Shown here: positions 6,680 through 13,600 of the stretch, one piece after another
Numbering within the stretch: the stretch's first letter is position 1
How the letters are laid out: each line of letters opens with the position of its first letter
From: Firmicutes bacterium CAG:145
GTDB taxonomy: Bacteria > Bacillota > Clostridia > Peptostreptococcales > Anaerovoracaceae
Length of the DNA: 13,600 nt
Direction of reading: 5' to 3'
NCBI GenBank assembly: GCA_000435715.1
Contig: FR882595.1
Location: forward strand, 97,778-111,377
Notes under the pieces: model-generated
Database searches by the model: none
Told to the model about the DNA's origin: nothing
The model's input: the letters and a program-made list of their open reading frames with translations, nothing else
Made by a program: the position numbers and the translations under genes

Positions 6680-6753
6680 GGGAACGCGCCGCTTTAAACC
6701 CGTTCTCTCATCCTTAACGGGACTTTCCGGAGAGACAGAGGCGGCACGTTTCC
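6680..6753 (+). other. Nested intercistronic RNA stem-loops
   Basis: An outer stem GGGAACGCGCCGC (6680-6692) pairs with GCGGCACGTTTCC (6741-6753), 13 bp with one C-A mismatch and one G-U pair. Inside, CCCGTT (6699-6704) pairs with AACGGG (6716-6721). TTCTCTC (6703-6709) could instead pair with GGAGAGA (6729-6735), so two inner folds compete. No T-run follows. It lies in the only long gap (117 bp) within the hydrolase operon and may control mRNA decay, processing or read-through. Confidence 0.6.
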
Positions 6754-6784
6754 TTACTATGCAACTGAAAGGCAATACTGAAAA

Positions 6785-8002
6785 ATGGTAAATGAAATAA
6801 CCAGAAGCAGTTTTGAGGAACTGCTCAGACAGCTAATCGCTGTAAAGAGCCCATATTTCCATGAGGATGAAGTCATGGATTTTGTCAATGAATGGCTCAA
6901 GGACAGAGGCGTACCGGCTCAGATACATACATTCTTTGAACCTAAGGAGACAAAGTTTCACGGCAAGAATGTGATAGGTATCATGGACAGCGGCAAGCCG
7001 GGCCCCGTTATATATCTCGGAGGACATCTGGACACTGTGCAGCTGTGCAACGGATGGACAAAACCTCCGTACGAAGGCGTGATCGAGGGAGATGATATGT
7101 ACGGAGTAGGCGCTCTTGACATGAAATCGGGCTGCGCGGCCATAATGCTGACTCTTGCAAAATTTGCAGAAGAACACCTCCAAGGAGGCAGTTTCAGGGG
7201 CAAACTGATATATCATCTCGTATCGGACGAAGAGGGGCCGTACGGACTGGGTACGGTATATATCATAAATGATAAGATACACAACATACAGGAGGAAGCC
7301 GACTTTGCCATAATAGCAGAGCCTTCCGCCGGATTTACAAAAGTACCTCATCCATGTCTGTGTTTAGGAGCCAGAGGAGGGTATAACTACACTATAAAAG
7401 TCCACGGAAAGTCTGCTCATGCGGCTACGCCTGAACTGGGCATAAACGCCATGGTAGACGCTTCGGCCATAGTCTCGGAGCTGGAAAAGATACCGCCTGA
7501 AGAGGATGAGAAACTGGGCCATTCAACTCCTTGCGTGATACGCATGAACGGCGGGGGAGCGGCCTGCAGCGTCCCGGATTATGCCGAAGTGGAAATCTTC
7601 CACCATACGGTCAGAGGAGAGACTCAGGAGACGATAAGGAAGAGAGTAGATAAGGCCATAGAGACTGCAAAGGTGAGATCGAAAGTTGAAGTTGTATTCA
7701 GACAGTCGCCGGCAGAAGGCTTCGACGGCGGCTTTGACGCATATTGCATAGATGAAGACGGAGAACTTCTCAAGAAACTGGAGAACACCGTTTTCAGGGT
7801 CTGCGGCAGACCGGCCAATAAAGCCTATTTTCAGAGTATAGGCGATTTCAATCATATAGGCGGAAAGCTGAAGATTCCGACAGTATTATTAGGCGCTGAG
7901 GGTGAAAACTTCCACAGCAGCGACGAAAGGGTAGACCTTAAGTCAGCTCTGGAAGTTGCCCATATAATAAGCGAGTTTGTTTCAGATGTATTAAGTGATT
8001 AG
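6785..8002 (+). CDS. M20-family deacylase/peptidase (ArgE/DapE/YgeY-like)
   Basis: This 405-residue product has the standard two-domain M20 layout. The metal and catalytic residues are H81 and D83 (GGHLDTV), D112 (GVGALDMKSG), E149 (base) and E150 (SDEEG), E179 (IIAEPS) and H377 (ENFHSSDERV). The lid-domain His is H212 in HGKSAHAATPELG. In M20 enzymes, Glu at the E179 position is common in deacylases and carboxypeptidases, as in ArgE, DapE and CPG2. The overall pattern also resembles YgeY, found in E. coli with purine/selenium-linked hydrolases. The likely reaction is removal of an acyl or peptide group from an amino acid; the exact substrate is open. The ATG at 6785 has only a weak AAAGG 12 nt upstream, so translation may be modest or depend on the preceding RNA structure. 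The stop overlaps the next Shine-Dalgarno site. Confidence 0.88.
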   Translation: MVNEITRSSFEELLRQLIAVKSPYFHEDEVMDFVNEWLKDRGVPAQIHTFFEPKETKFHGKNVIGIMDSGKPGPVIYLGGHLDTVQLCNGWTKPPYEGVIEGDDMYGVGALDMKSGCAAIMLTLAKFAEEHLQGGSFRGKLIYHLVSDEEGPYGLGTVYIINDKIHNIQEEADFAIIAEPSAGFTKVPHPCLCLGARGGYNYTIKVHGKSAHAATPELGINAMVDASAIVSELEKIPPEEDEKLGHSTPCVIRMNGGGAACSVPDYAEVEIFHHTVRGETQETIRKRVDKAIETAKVRSKVEVVFRQSPAEGFDGGFDAYCIDEDGELLKKLENTVFRVCGRPANKAYFQSIGDFNHIGGKLKIPTVLLGAEGENFHSSDERVDLKSALEVAHIISEFVSDVLSD

Positions 8003-8012
8003 GAGGAAAGAT

Positions 8013-9662
8013 ATGAACACTGAACTGAGCAAAAGAATCAAAGAGATCGCTTTGGAGCTGGTAGCACAAAAGAGCATCGTCGAAACCGACGACGAAGTTA
8101 CCATGAGCGATAAAGTGTATGAGATCATGTCCAGAATGGATTACTATAAGAAGTATCCTGAAAAATTGTATTTCGTACCTGCCAAGAATGACAAATGGAA
8201 CAGAAAGATCGTCGTAGCCGTGATGAACGGAGAGAAGAAGCCAAGCGACAAGACTGTAGTATTCATCGGACATACCGATACTGTAGGTATTTCCGACTAC
8301 GGCAACCTGGCAGAATATGCTACTAAACCGGAAGAACTCATCGAAAAACTGAAAGAAGTTTCTTTAACTCAGGAAGTAAAAGACGATATGGCCTCCGGCA
8401 AGTACATGTTCGGAAGAGGTATCTTCGACATGAAGTCCGGCGACGCCAACGTCATGGGTATCATGGAAATGGTTTCCAAGGACATCGAGAACTTTGAAGG
8501 AAACATCATCTTTGCCGCAGTATGCGACGAAGAAGGAAACTCACAGGGAATGCTTGCCTTCGTACCTGAGCTCATCAGACTCAAAAAAGAATTCGGATAC
8601 GACTATCAGGCCATGCTGGATCCTGACTACATCGCCCCTGCATATCCGGGAGACCCTAACGTTTACCAGTATATAGGAACTGTAGGAAAGCTGATGCCTA
8701 CCTTCTTCGTAGTAGGTAAGGAGACTCACGTGGGAGAATCCTTCAGCGGACTGGATCCTAACCAGATAGCTGCGGAGATAACGAGAAGAGTTAACCTGAA
8801 CCCTGAGTTTTCCGACGTGGTGGAAGGCGAAGTGACCCTGCCTCCTATCACTCTCAAACAGAGAGACCTAAAACCTGAATACTCTGTTCAGATCGCCAGC
8901 AAGTCAATCCTGTTCTTCAACTATGCTACTCATTCCAGTACTCCGGCCGACGTCATGAAAAAGATGATGGAAGCAGGACAGGAATGTTTCCAGACAGTAG
9001 TAGACACGCTGAACGAAAGATACGAGAAGTTCTGCAACATGGTTGGCAGAGAATTCGTAAAGCTTCCTTGGAAGGCAAGAACCATGAGCTACGATCAGCT
9101 CTTCGTAGAAGTTAAAAAAGAAGTGGGCGACAAGCTGGACGACATGGTTAAGGCTTATGCCGAAGAAGTTTCCAAGGACGACAGATACGACGTTCGTGAC
9201 AAGGCCATGAAGATTGTTGAATACGTTCACAGCCTCTGGTCGGATAAGAACCCTGTGCTTCTGGTATACTTGACTCCTCCTTACTATCCTCATATCTATG
9301 TAGAGGGATCGAGACCTGAAGAAAAGGCTCTGATAGATGCCGTAAACTACGCAGTAACTACTACCAAGTCGGATTACAAGCTGGTACAGAAGAAGTTCCT
9401 GCCTTGCATCTCCGACCTGAGCTATGCGGCAGCTCCTAAGGAAGCCGAGGCTGTGGCAGCTTTGAAGCAGAACATGCCTGGATTCGGAACCATATACGAC
9501 CTGCCGATCGAGGACATGCAGGCCCTCGACCTGCCTGTAGCAGACATCGGTTCTTACGGAAAGGACGCTCACCAGTTCACTGAGAGAGTAGAAACCGTAT
9601 ATACTTACGAAGTCCTTCCTGAAATACTGTACAAGACCATGATGCACATGTTGCAGAACTAA
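8013..9662 (+). CDS. RocB-like M20-family metallohydrolase (second copy)
   Basis: ATG at 8013 is chosen because AGGAGG (8001-8006), overlapping the previous stop codon (8000-8002), sits 6 nt before it. An in-frame ATT at 7995 lies upstream of the site and is unlikely. The 549-residue product is homologous over its whole length to the 548-residue first gene of the operon. The M20 site is intact: H87 and D89 (IGHTDTV), D139 (GRGIFDMKSG), E173/E174 (CDEEG), an acidic ligand in LDPDY (202-206) and H520 (DAHQFTERV). Where the first copy reads D-P-E, this one reads D-P-D, which may mark a shift in substrate preference. Ile codons in the first part are mostly ATC rather than ATA, suggesting selection for high expression. 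Probably cytoplasmic. A BTAD regulator gene starts 55 bp downstream. Confidence 0.88.
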   Translation: MNTELSKRIKEIALELVAQKSIVETDDEVTMSDKVYEIMSRMDYYKKYPEKLYFVPAKNDKWNRKIVVAVMNGEKKPSDKTVVFIGHTDTVGISDYGNLAEYATKPEELIEKLKEVSLTQEVKDDMASGKYMFGRGIFDMKSGDANVMGIMEMVSKDIENFEGNIIFAAVCDEEGNSQGMLAFVPELIRLKKEFGYDYQAMLDPDYIAPAYPGDPNVYQYIGTVGKLMPTFFVVGKETHVGESFSGLDPNQIAAEITRRVNLNPEFSDVVEGEVTLPPITLKQRDLKPEYSVQIASKSILFFNYATHSSTPADVMKKMMEAGQECFQTVVDTLNERYEKFCNMVGREFVKLPWKARTMSYDQLFVEVKKEVGDKLDDMVKAYAEEVSKDDRYDVRDKAMKIVEYVHSLWSDKNPVLLVYLTPPYYPHIYVEGSRPEEKALIDAVNYAVTTTKSDYKLVQKKFLPCISDLSYAAAPKEAEAVAALKQNMPGFGTIYDLPIEDMQALDLPVADIGSYGKDAHQFTERVETVYTYEVLPEILYKTMMHMLQN

Positions 9663-9717
9663 GATAACTTAGCTGTAACGGTACGTCAGATCAACGAATG
9701 ACGGGTGAGGTGAGACA

Positions 9718-10668
9718 ATGAGCGGTGATACTTTAAAAATCGAGCTTTACGGAGATATGCGCATCGAGCTTGGAGGTAGAGACCTGACCGGGGTTTTAAG
9801 CAAAAAATCGGCTGGGCTCATCGCCTACCTCATGTGCACTCCGTCTCACCAAGCCTCAAAAAATACCCTTAGAGACCTGTTATGGATAGACGCCGGCGAA
9901 AAGGCGGCATACAACCTGCGCTTCAATCTCTGGAGCATTAAGAAAAACATTCCGGAGATAGACGGACAAAATTTTATAATCACCACCGGAGGCATATGCA
10001 GAATAAACCCCGACTACCCGGTGGAGAAGACGGGTCTTGAAAGACTGGAAAACGTCAATGATTTCTCTGAAGAAGCTTTGGCGGACATCATAGCAAAGGG
10101 AAAGAGCCTCGTGTTTATGGAGCACTTCTATTTGAAGGGCTGCGACGACTTCAACGATTGGCTCGTCCTCGAGAGAAACAACAGGGAGAGAAGGGTAATA
10201 AACGCTTTTAAAAAAGTGGCGGATTCCTTTGGAGAAAAGGGAGACTATGAGCGCGCGCTTACCATACTTAACAAGCTTGTTTCTTTATCGCCCTTCGAAG
10301 ACGACATCCATATAAGACTGATGAAGATTCATCAGAGAATGGGCAACGCCGGCGAGGCGGTGAGAGAATATAACGAGTACTGCGGAAGGCTTAAAAAAGA
10401 ACTTTCCGTGGTTCCTTCAAAAGAATTGAAAGAAAGCTACGCAGACGTCCTGAAATGCGCTCAGCAGGAGGGCGCCGGAGTAGTTCGCATAGAAGATAAA
10501 GGCTACAACAGCGATTTCGCTGCGGCTGCGGAAATGCTGAAAGGGATTTTACCCGGCTTTGAAAGCGGCATTACCGTGGAAATAGATAATTGGAGCAGTC
10601 TTGACCGGCCCTCACAGGAGTTTTTTGAGGCGTTGGTCAGGGAAAAAATTATTACTATCGGGAGGTAA
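9718..10668 (+). CDS. SARP/BTAD-type transcriptional regulator, short form without ATPase
   Basis: ATG at 9718 follows GAGGTGA (9708-9714). The 316-residue protein has an OmpR-like winged helix at about 6-96, then a bacterial transcriptional activation domain (BTAD) of TPR-like helices at about 140-247, recognisable from the DWLVLERNNRERRVINAF stretch and paired helices ending in LKKELSVVPSKEL. The last 65 residues contain TVEIDNWSSLDRPSQEFFEAL, which resembles the Walker-B region of the ATPase domain that follows BTAD in longer relatives. No P-loop is present, so this may be a decayed or minimal remnant. It probably binds DNA and controls the hydrolase operon in which it sits; the ligand is unknown. 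Its final Arg codon (AGG) is part of the Shine-Dalgarno site of the next gene, only 4 bp separating stop and start. Confidence 0.82.
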   Translation: MSGDTLKIELYGDMRIELGGRDLTGVLSKKSAGLIAYLMCTPSHQASKNTLRDLLWIDAGEKAAYNLRFNLWSIKKNIPEIDGQNFIITTGGICRINPDYPVEKTGLERLENVNDFSEEALADIIAKGKSLVFMEHFYLKGCDDFNDWLVLERNNRERRVINAFKKVADSFGEKGDYERALTILNKLVSLSPFEDDIHIRLMKIHQRMGNAGEAVREYNEYCGRLKKELSVVPSKELKESYADVLKCAQQEGAGVVRIEDKGYNSDFAAAAEMLKGILPGFESGITVEIDNWSSLDRPSQEFFEALVREKIITIGR

Positions 10669-10672
10669 GTAA

Positions 10673-12319
10673 ATGAAATTAACAGCAGACAAGATCTTCA
10701 TTAACGCCAAGGCTTATACCCTTGAGGCAGAGGGCGTTGTTAAAGAGGCTATTGTCATCAAAGACGGAAAATTTGTATTCGTAGGAACCACAGAGGAAGC
10801 CCTCGCAAAATACGAAGCAAAAGAAGTCATCGACTTGGAAGGTAAGACAGTGCTCCCGGGCATGGGAGACTCCCACCTGCATTTCTTCGCATTCTGCCAG
10901 ACTTTCACTACTGTGGATCTGGGAGGAGCCAAGAGCAAAAAAGAAGCTATCGAAAGGCTTGCTGCAAAGGCGGCGGAAACTCCTGAGGGCGAGTGGATCA
11001 AAGGTTCCAACTTTGACCAGTCCAAGTGGGAAGACTGCGAAGACCAGCTTCCTACCAAGGAAGATCTGGATAAGGCCAGCACCAAGCATCCAATCGTAAT
11101 AAAGAGAGTATGCCTGCATACTGCTGTGGCTAACACCATGGCCCTCGAAAAAGCCAACATAGGCAAGGGATATGAATTCGGAGTAGGTGGAACCGTAGTC
11201 CTCGATGACGACGGAATGCCTAACGGAATCTTCAGAGAGCAGGCTTCAAAGATATACGACGAGCTGATTCCTGACCCGTTCCTGATTCCTGAAAACAAGA
11301 AAAAATACATGAAGCAGGGATTCGATTTGGCCGCTCAGTACGGATTGACCATGATGCACACGTACGCTGCCGAAATCTGGAAATATTCCGAGGACATCAA
11401 TGATTACATCGAGCTCAACAGAAAGGGCGAGCTTCCTGTAAGAATGACGGTATGTCTGGATTATTTCTATGACAAGCCGTTCGTAACCAAAGCCGAGAGA
11501 GAAGACCCGTTCAGAGCCGCTCAGTTCGGTACTTTCAAGATTTTCAGCGACGGTTCCTTAGGCTCCAGATCGGCAAAGCTGTTCGAGCCTTATGACGACG
11601 ATCCGACCACTGACGGAATTCTTGTAATCAGCCAGGAAGATCTGAATGAAAGGATGCTCAAAGGATACGAGATGGGTCTTCAGCCTGCCATCCACTGCAT
11701 AGGAGACAAAGGTCTTGATGTAGTTCTGACTGCCATCGAGTATACTCTTGAAAAGAGCCGCGAGCACGGTATGACTGAGAGAGAACAGGATGACAGACTG
11801 CCGTTTAGAATCATTCACGCTCAGATGGCAAACCCCGAGCTGATCGAGAGAATGGCTAAACTGCCGGTAGTACTGGATATTCAGCCTTCATTCTTCCTTA
11901 CAGATCTCCACTGGATAAAGGACAGAGTAGGAGAAAAGAGAGCTAACATGAGTTATACGTGGAAGACTTATCAGGAAGCGGGACTCATGATGACAGGAGG
12001 TTCAGACTGCCCTGTAGAGATGTTCTCTCCATGGAACGGAATCTATTCTCTGGTTGCGAGAAAAGACCTGGACGGCTACCCTGAGGGCGGAGTTCAGCCT
12101 GAGGAAAAACTCTCCGTATATGACGCAGTATGCATGTTCTCAAAAAATATTCCTTATGCTAACGGAGAACAGGATCTCATGGGAACTATAGAAGTAGGCA
12201 AGTTTGCAGATATGGTCGTCATAGACAGAGATATCTTCAACATTCCGGAAGACGAGCTCAAAGATGTTCAGGCTCTGAACACTTATCTGGCAGGAAACGA
12301 GACCTACAGAAGAGCGTAA
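10673..12319 (+). CDS. YtcJ-like metal-dependent amidohydrolase
   Basis: The 548-residue product matches the amidohydrolase family 3 (YtcJ-like) layout. An N-terminal beta-sandwich segment leads to DSHLHF, with metal ligands H68 and H70, at the start of the TIM barrel. K289 in FKIFSDGSLGSRSA is the probable metal-bridging lysine, followed by H341 (HCIGDKG), H382 (IIHAQ), and D445 in GGSDCPVE as the likely catalytic Asp. The C-terminal KFADMVVID strand returns to the beta-sandwich. Family members hydrolyse C-N bonds in N-acyl amino acids, hydantoins, imidazolones or similar; none can be chosen here. GGGAGG (10660-10665), inside the end of the regulator gene, serves as ribosome site, indicating coupling. 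Codon choice favours ATC for Ile, as in the second RocB-like gene. No signal peptide. Confidence 0.88.
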   Translation: MKLTADKIFINAKAYTLEAEGVVKEAIVIKDGKFVFVGTTEEALAKYEAKEVIDLEGKTVLPGMGDSHLHFFAFCQTFTTVDLGGAKSKKEAIERLAAKAAETPEGEWIKGSNFDQSKWEDCEDQLPTKEDLDKASTKHPIVIKRVCLHTAVANTMALEKANIGKGYEFGVGGTVVLDDDGMPNGIFREQASKIYDELIPDPFLIPENKKKYMKQGFDLAAQYGLTMMHTYAAEIWKYSEDINDYIELNRKGELPVRMTVCLDYFYDKPFVTKAEREDPFRAAQFGTFKIFSDGSLGSRSAKLFEPYDDDPTTDGILVISQEDLNERMLKGYEMGLQPAIHCIGDKGLDVVLTAIEYTLEKSREHGMTEREQDDRLPFRIIHAQMANPELIERMAKLPVVLDIQPSFFLTDLHWIKDRVGEKRANMSYTWKTYQEAGLMMTGGSDCPVEMFSPWNGIYSLVARKDLDGYPEGGVQPEEKLSVYDAVCMFSKNIPYANGEQDLMGTIEVGKFADMVVIDRDIFNIPEDELKDVQALNTYLAGNETYRRA

Positions 12320-12336
12320 GATATAAATATCATTCG

Positions 12337-12366
12337 GGGCGGACCTTTTTATCATAAGGCCCGCCT
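12337..12366 (+). other. Intercistronic hairpin after the amidohydrolase gene
   Basis: GGGCGGACCTT (12337-12347) pairs with AAGGCCCGCCT (12356-12366) with one A-C mismatch and one G-U pair, around an 8-nt AT-rich loop. There is no T-run after it; the T-run is in the loop. It could be a leaky end point or a 3' stabilising hairpin separating the hydrolase genes from the regulator gene at 12414. No convincing promoter is visible in the 94-bp gap. Confidence 0.55.
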
Positions 12367-12413
12367 CTGTCTGATATAGACCTTAAAAAAGAGGAGCGGC
12401 GAGAGGACTGCCC

Positions 12414-13600
12414 ATGATAATACGTGATATAGACAAATATAAAAGCATATATGATAAGGTAGACGCTCTTATCATCGTCAACGAGGAGAATATGATTCTG
12501 TACTCGGCAATGATAAATGACGACAGGACTTATATTTCTACTAAAGACGTCATAGGCCAAAACCTGTATGAGATGTACCCTAATCTTACGGAAGAAAACA
12601 GTACCCACGCCAGGGTGATGAAGACGGGCAAACCTGTTATAAACGAGAATCAACTTATTGTCGAGAGAAGCGGCAAGGCTTATGTGATTAACACCAGTAC
12701 TTTTCCCATCGAAGATAACGGCCGAAGAATAGGGACTTTTGACTTGTCATCGAGCCTTACCCCAAAGAGCAAGAACGATGAAAAGGAAGACAGGAACAAG
12801 CTTTACGTGTTAGACAGCATAGTGACAGAAAATGAGTCGATGCTGTCCATAAAGTCCAAGATCCTTAAAGTTTCCAGAAATGATTCTCCCGTCATGGTGA
12901 TAGGAGAGTCGGGAACGGGAAAAGAGCTGATCGTGGAAGCCATACATTCTATGGGGAGCAGAAGGGAAAAACCTTTTATATCCGTCAACTGCGCAGCGAT
13001 ACCCGACGCCCTCATGGAAAGTACGCTGTTCGGTACGGTGAAGGGAAGCTTTACGGGAGCGGAGAACCGAAAAGGCCTGTTTGAGATAGCCGACGGAGGA
13101 ACTCTGTTTTTGGATGAGATAAATTCCATGAATATAGAGCTTCAGGCGAAACTCCTGAAAGTTGTCGAAGAACAGAAGTATATGAAGCTGGGCGGAGAAA
13201 GATATGTGGATGTAGACGTGAGAGTCATTTCGGCTGTCAATGTAGACCCCGAGGAGGCCATAAAGAACAATTCTCTGCGCAGCGATCTGTTTTTCAGATT
13301 AGGAGTCGTACAGTTTTTCGTGCCGCCGCTGAGAGAGAGAAAAGAGGATCTGAAGCCGCTGACAGAACATTTTATAAGTTATTATAACGGCAGGATGAAC
13401 AGACAGGTCATAGGCATCGACGAAGACGTGAGAAGAGTATTCGAAAATTACCCGTGGCCGGGCAATGTCAGAGAATTCCGCAATGTTATGGAGTCAGCCT
13501 TCAACATGGCAGAAGGAGAATACATCACTTTGAACGATATTCCGGAGACGTTGGCCGTATTCAGCTTTACAAGAGGAAACACAGCTTTCCCTGCGGCGGG
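12414..13600 (+). CDS. Sigma-54-dependent activator, PAS-AAA+ (RocR-type), 5' part
   Basis: ATG at 12414 follows AGAGGA (12402-12407); the frame is open to the window end, giving about 395 residues. Residues about 10-115 form a PAS-like sensor (VIGQNLYEMYP, VMKTGKPVINENQ, INTSTFPIEDNGRRIGTFD) resembling RocR-type activators. The AAA+ domain follows: Walker A GESGTGKE (164-171), the sigma-54 contact loop as GSFTGA (211-216; usual form GAFTGA), Walker B GTLFLDEI (229-236), the RSDLFFRLGVVQFFVPPLRER stretch split around residue 295, and WPGNVREFRNV near 354. The Fis-type DNA-binding helix-turn-helix should lie beyond the window. RocR of Bacillus subtilis switches on arginine/ornithine catabolic genes through sigma-54, which fits the RocB-like neighbours. 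I found no convincing -24/-12 promoter in this window, so its target may be downstream. Confidence 0.9.
   Translation, partial: MIIRDIDKYKSIYDKVDALIIVNEENMILYSAMINDDRTYISTKDVIGQNLYEMYPNLTEENSTHARVMKTGKPVINENQLIVERSGKAYVINTSTFPIEDNGRRIGTFDLSSSLTPKSKNDEKEDRNKLYVLDSIVTENESMLSIKSKILKVSRNDSPVMVIGESGTGKELIVEAIHSMGSRREKPFISVNCAAIPDALMESTLFGTVKGSFTGAENRKGLFEIADGGTLFLDEINSMNIELQAKLLKVVEEQKYMKLGGERYVDVDVRVISAVNVDPEEAIKNNSLRSDLFFRLGVVQFFVPPLRERKEDLKPLTEHFISYYNGRMNRQVIGIDEDVRRVFENYPWPGNVREFRNVMESAFNMAEGEYITLNDIPETLAVFSFTRGNTAFPAA

Noticed and set aside
8904..9647. Long open frame on the - strand (247 codons)
   Set aside because: It lies entirely inside the second RocB-like gene, has no domain pattern or suitable ribosome site, and reflects codon bias of the real gene on the + strand.
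1..13600. tRNA, rRNA, CRISPR arrays, insertion sequences or phage genes
   Set aside because: No repeat-spacer pattern, transposase or integrase motif, or tRNA T-loop/CCA context was seen.

Overview
This window looks like chromosomal DNA of an anaerobic member of the Bacillota, most likely Clostridia. The evidence is strong purine-rich Shine-Dalgarno sites, frequent AGA (Arg) and ATA (Ile) codons, consensus SigA promoters, intrinsic terminators, and a gene set typical of amino-acid-fermenting Clostridia. The species cannot be named from the sequence. All recognisable genes are on the + strand.

Region 1 (1-4306) is a string of small metabolic and housekeeping genes: the 3' end of a cysteine-rich DUF305 protein, a flavin-binding NimA/PPOX-type protein with its own extended -10 promoter, a short homoserine-dehydrogenase-like enzyme ending in a clear terminator, an Eis-like two-domain acetyltransferase, a RimJ/RimL-type acetyltransferase, and a tiny acidic protein translationally coupled to that acetyltransferase. 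A perfect 14-bp inverted repeat sits in the 271-570 gap.

Region 2 (4307-5020) holds no convincing protein gene. It contains a bulged hairpin, a strong intrinsic terminator, and a rod-like fold of about 134 nt (4650-4783). The ends of this fold pair perfectly, and an open central bubble gives it a 6S-RNA-like architecture. A consensus SigA promoter at 4891-4919, wrapped in a small dyad, lies upstream of the next gene.

Region 3 (5021-13600) is the main system: a hydrolase operon of three M20-family metallopeptidases/amidases (RocB-like, ArgE/YgeY-like, then a second RocB-like), a SARP/BTAD-type regulator with no ATPase module, and a YtcJ-like metal-dependent amidohydrolase. A PAS-AAA+ sigma-54 activator of the RocR type follows and runs off the window. 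Short gaps, Shine-Dalgarno sites overlapping upstream stop codons, and only one internal structured gap (6668-6784) suggest co-transcription from 4891 through at least 12319. The RocB-like enzymes beside a RocR-like PAS regulator point to catabolism of arginine/ornithine-type or other amide-bond substrates. Four different amide hydrolases with two regulators and no transporter or dehydrogenase in view make the real substrate an open question. This cluster and the candidate RNA in front of it are the most interesting parts of the window.
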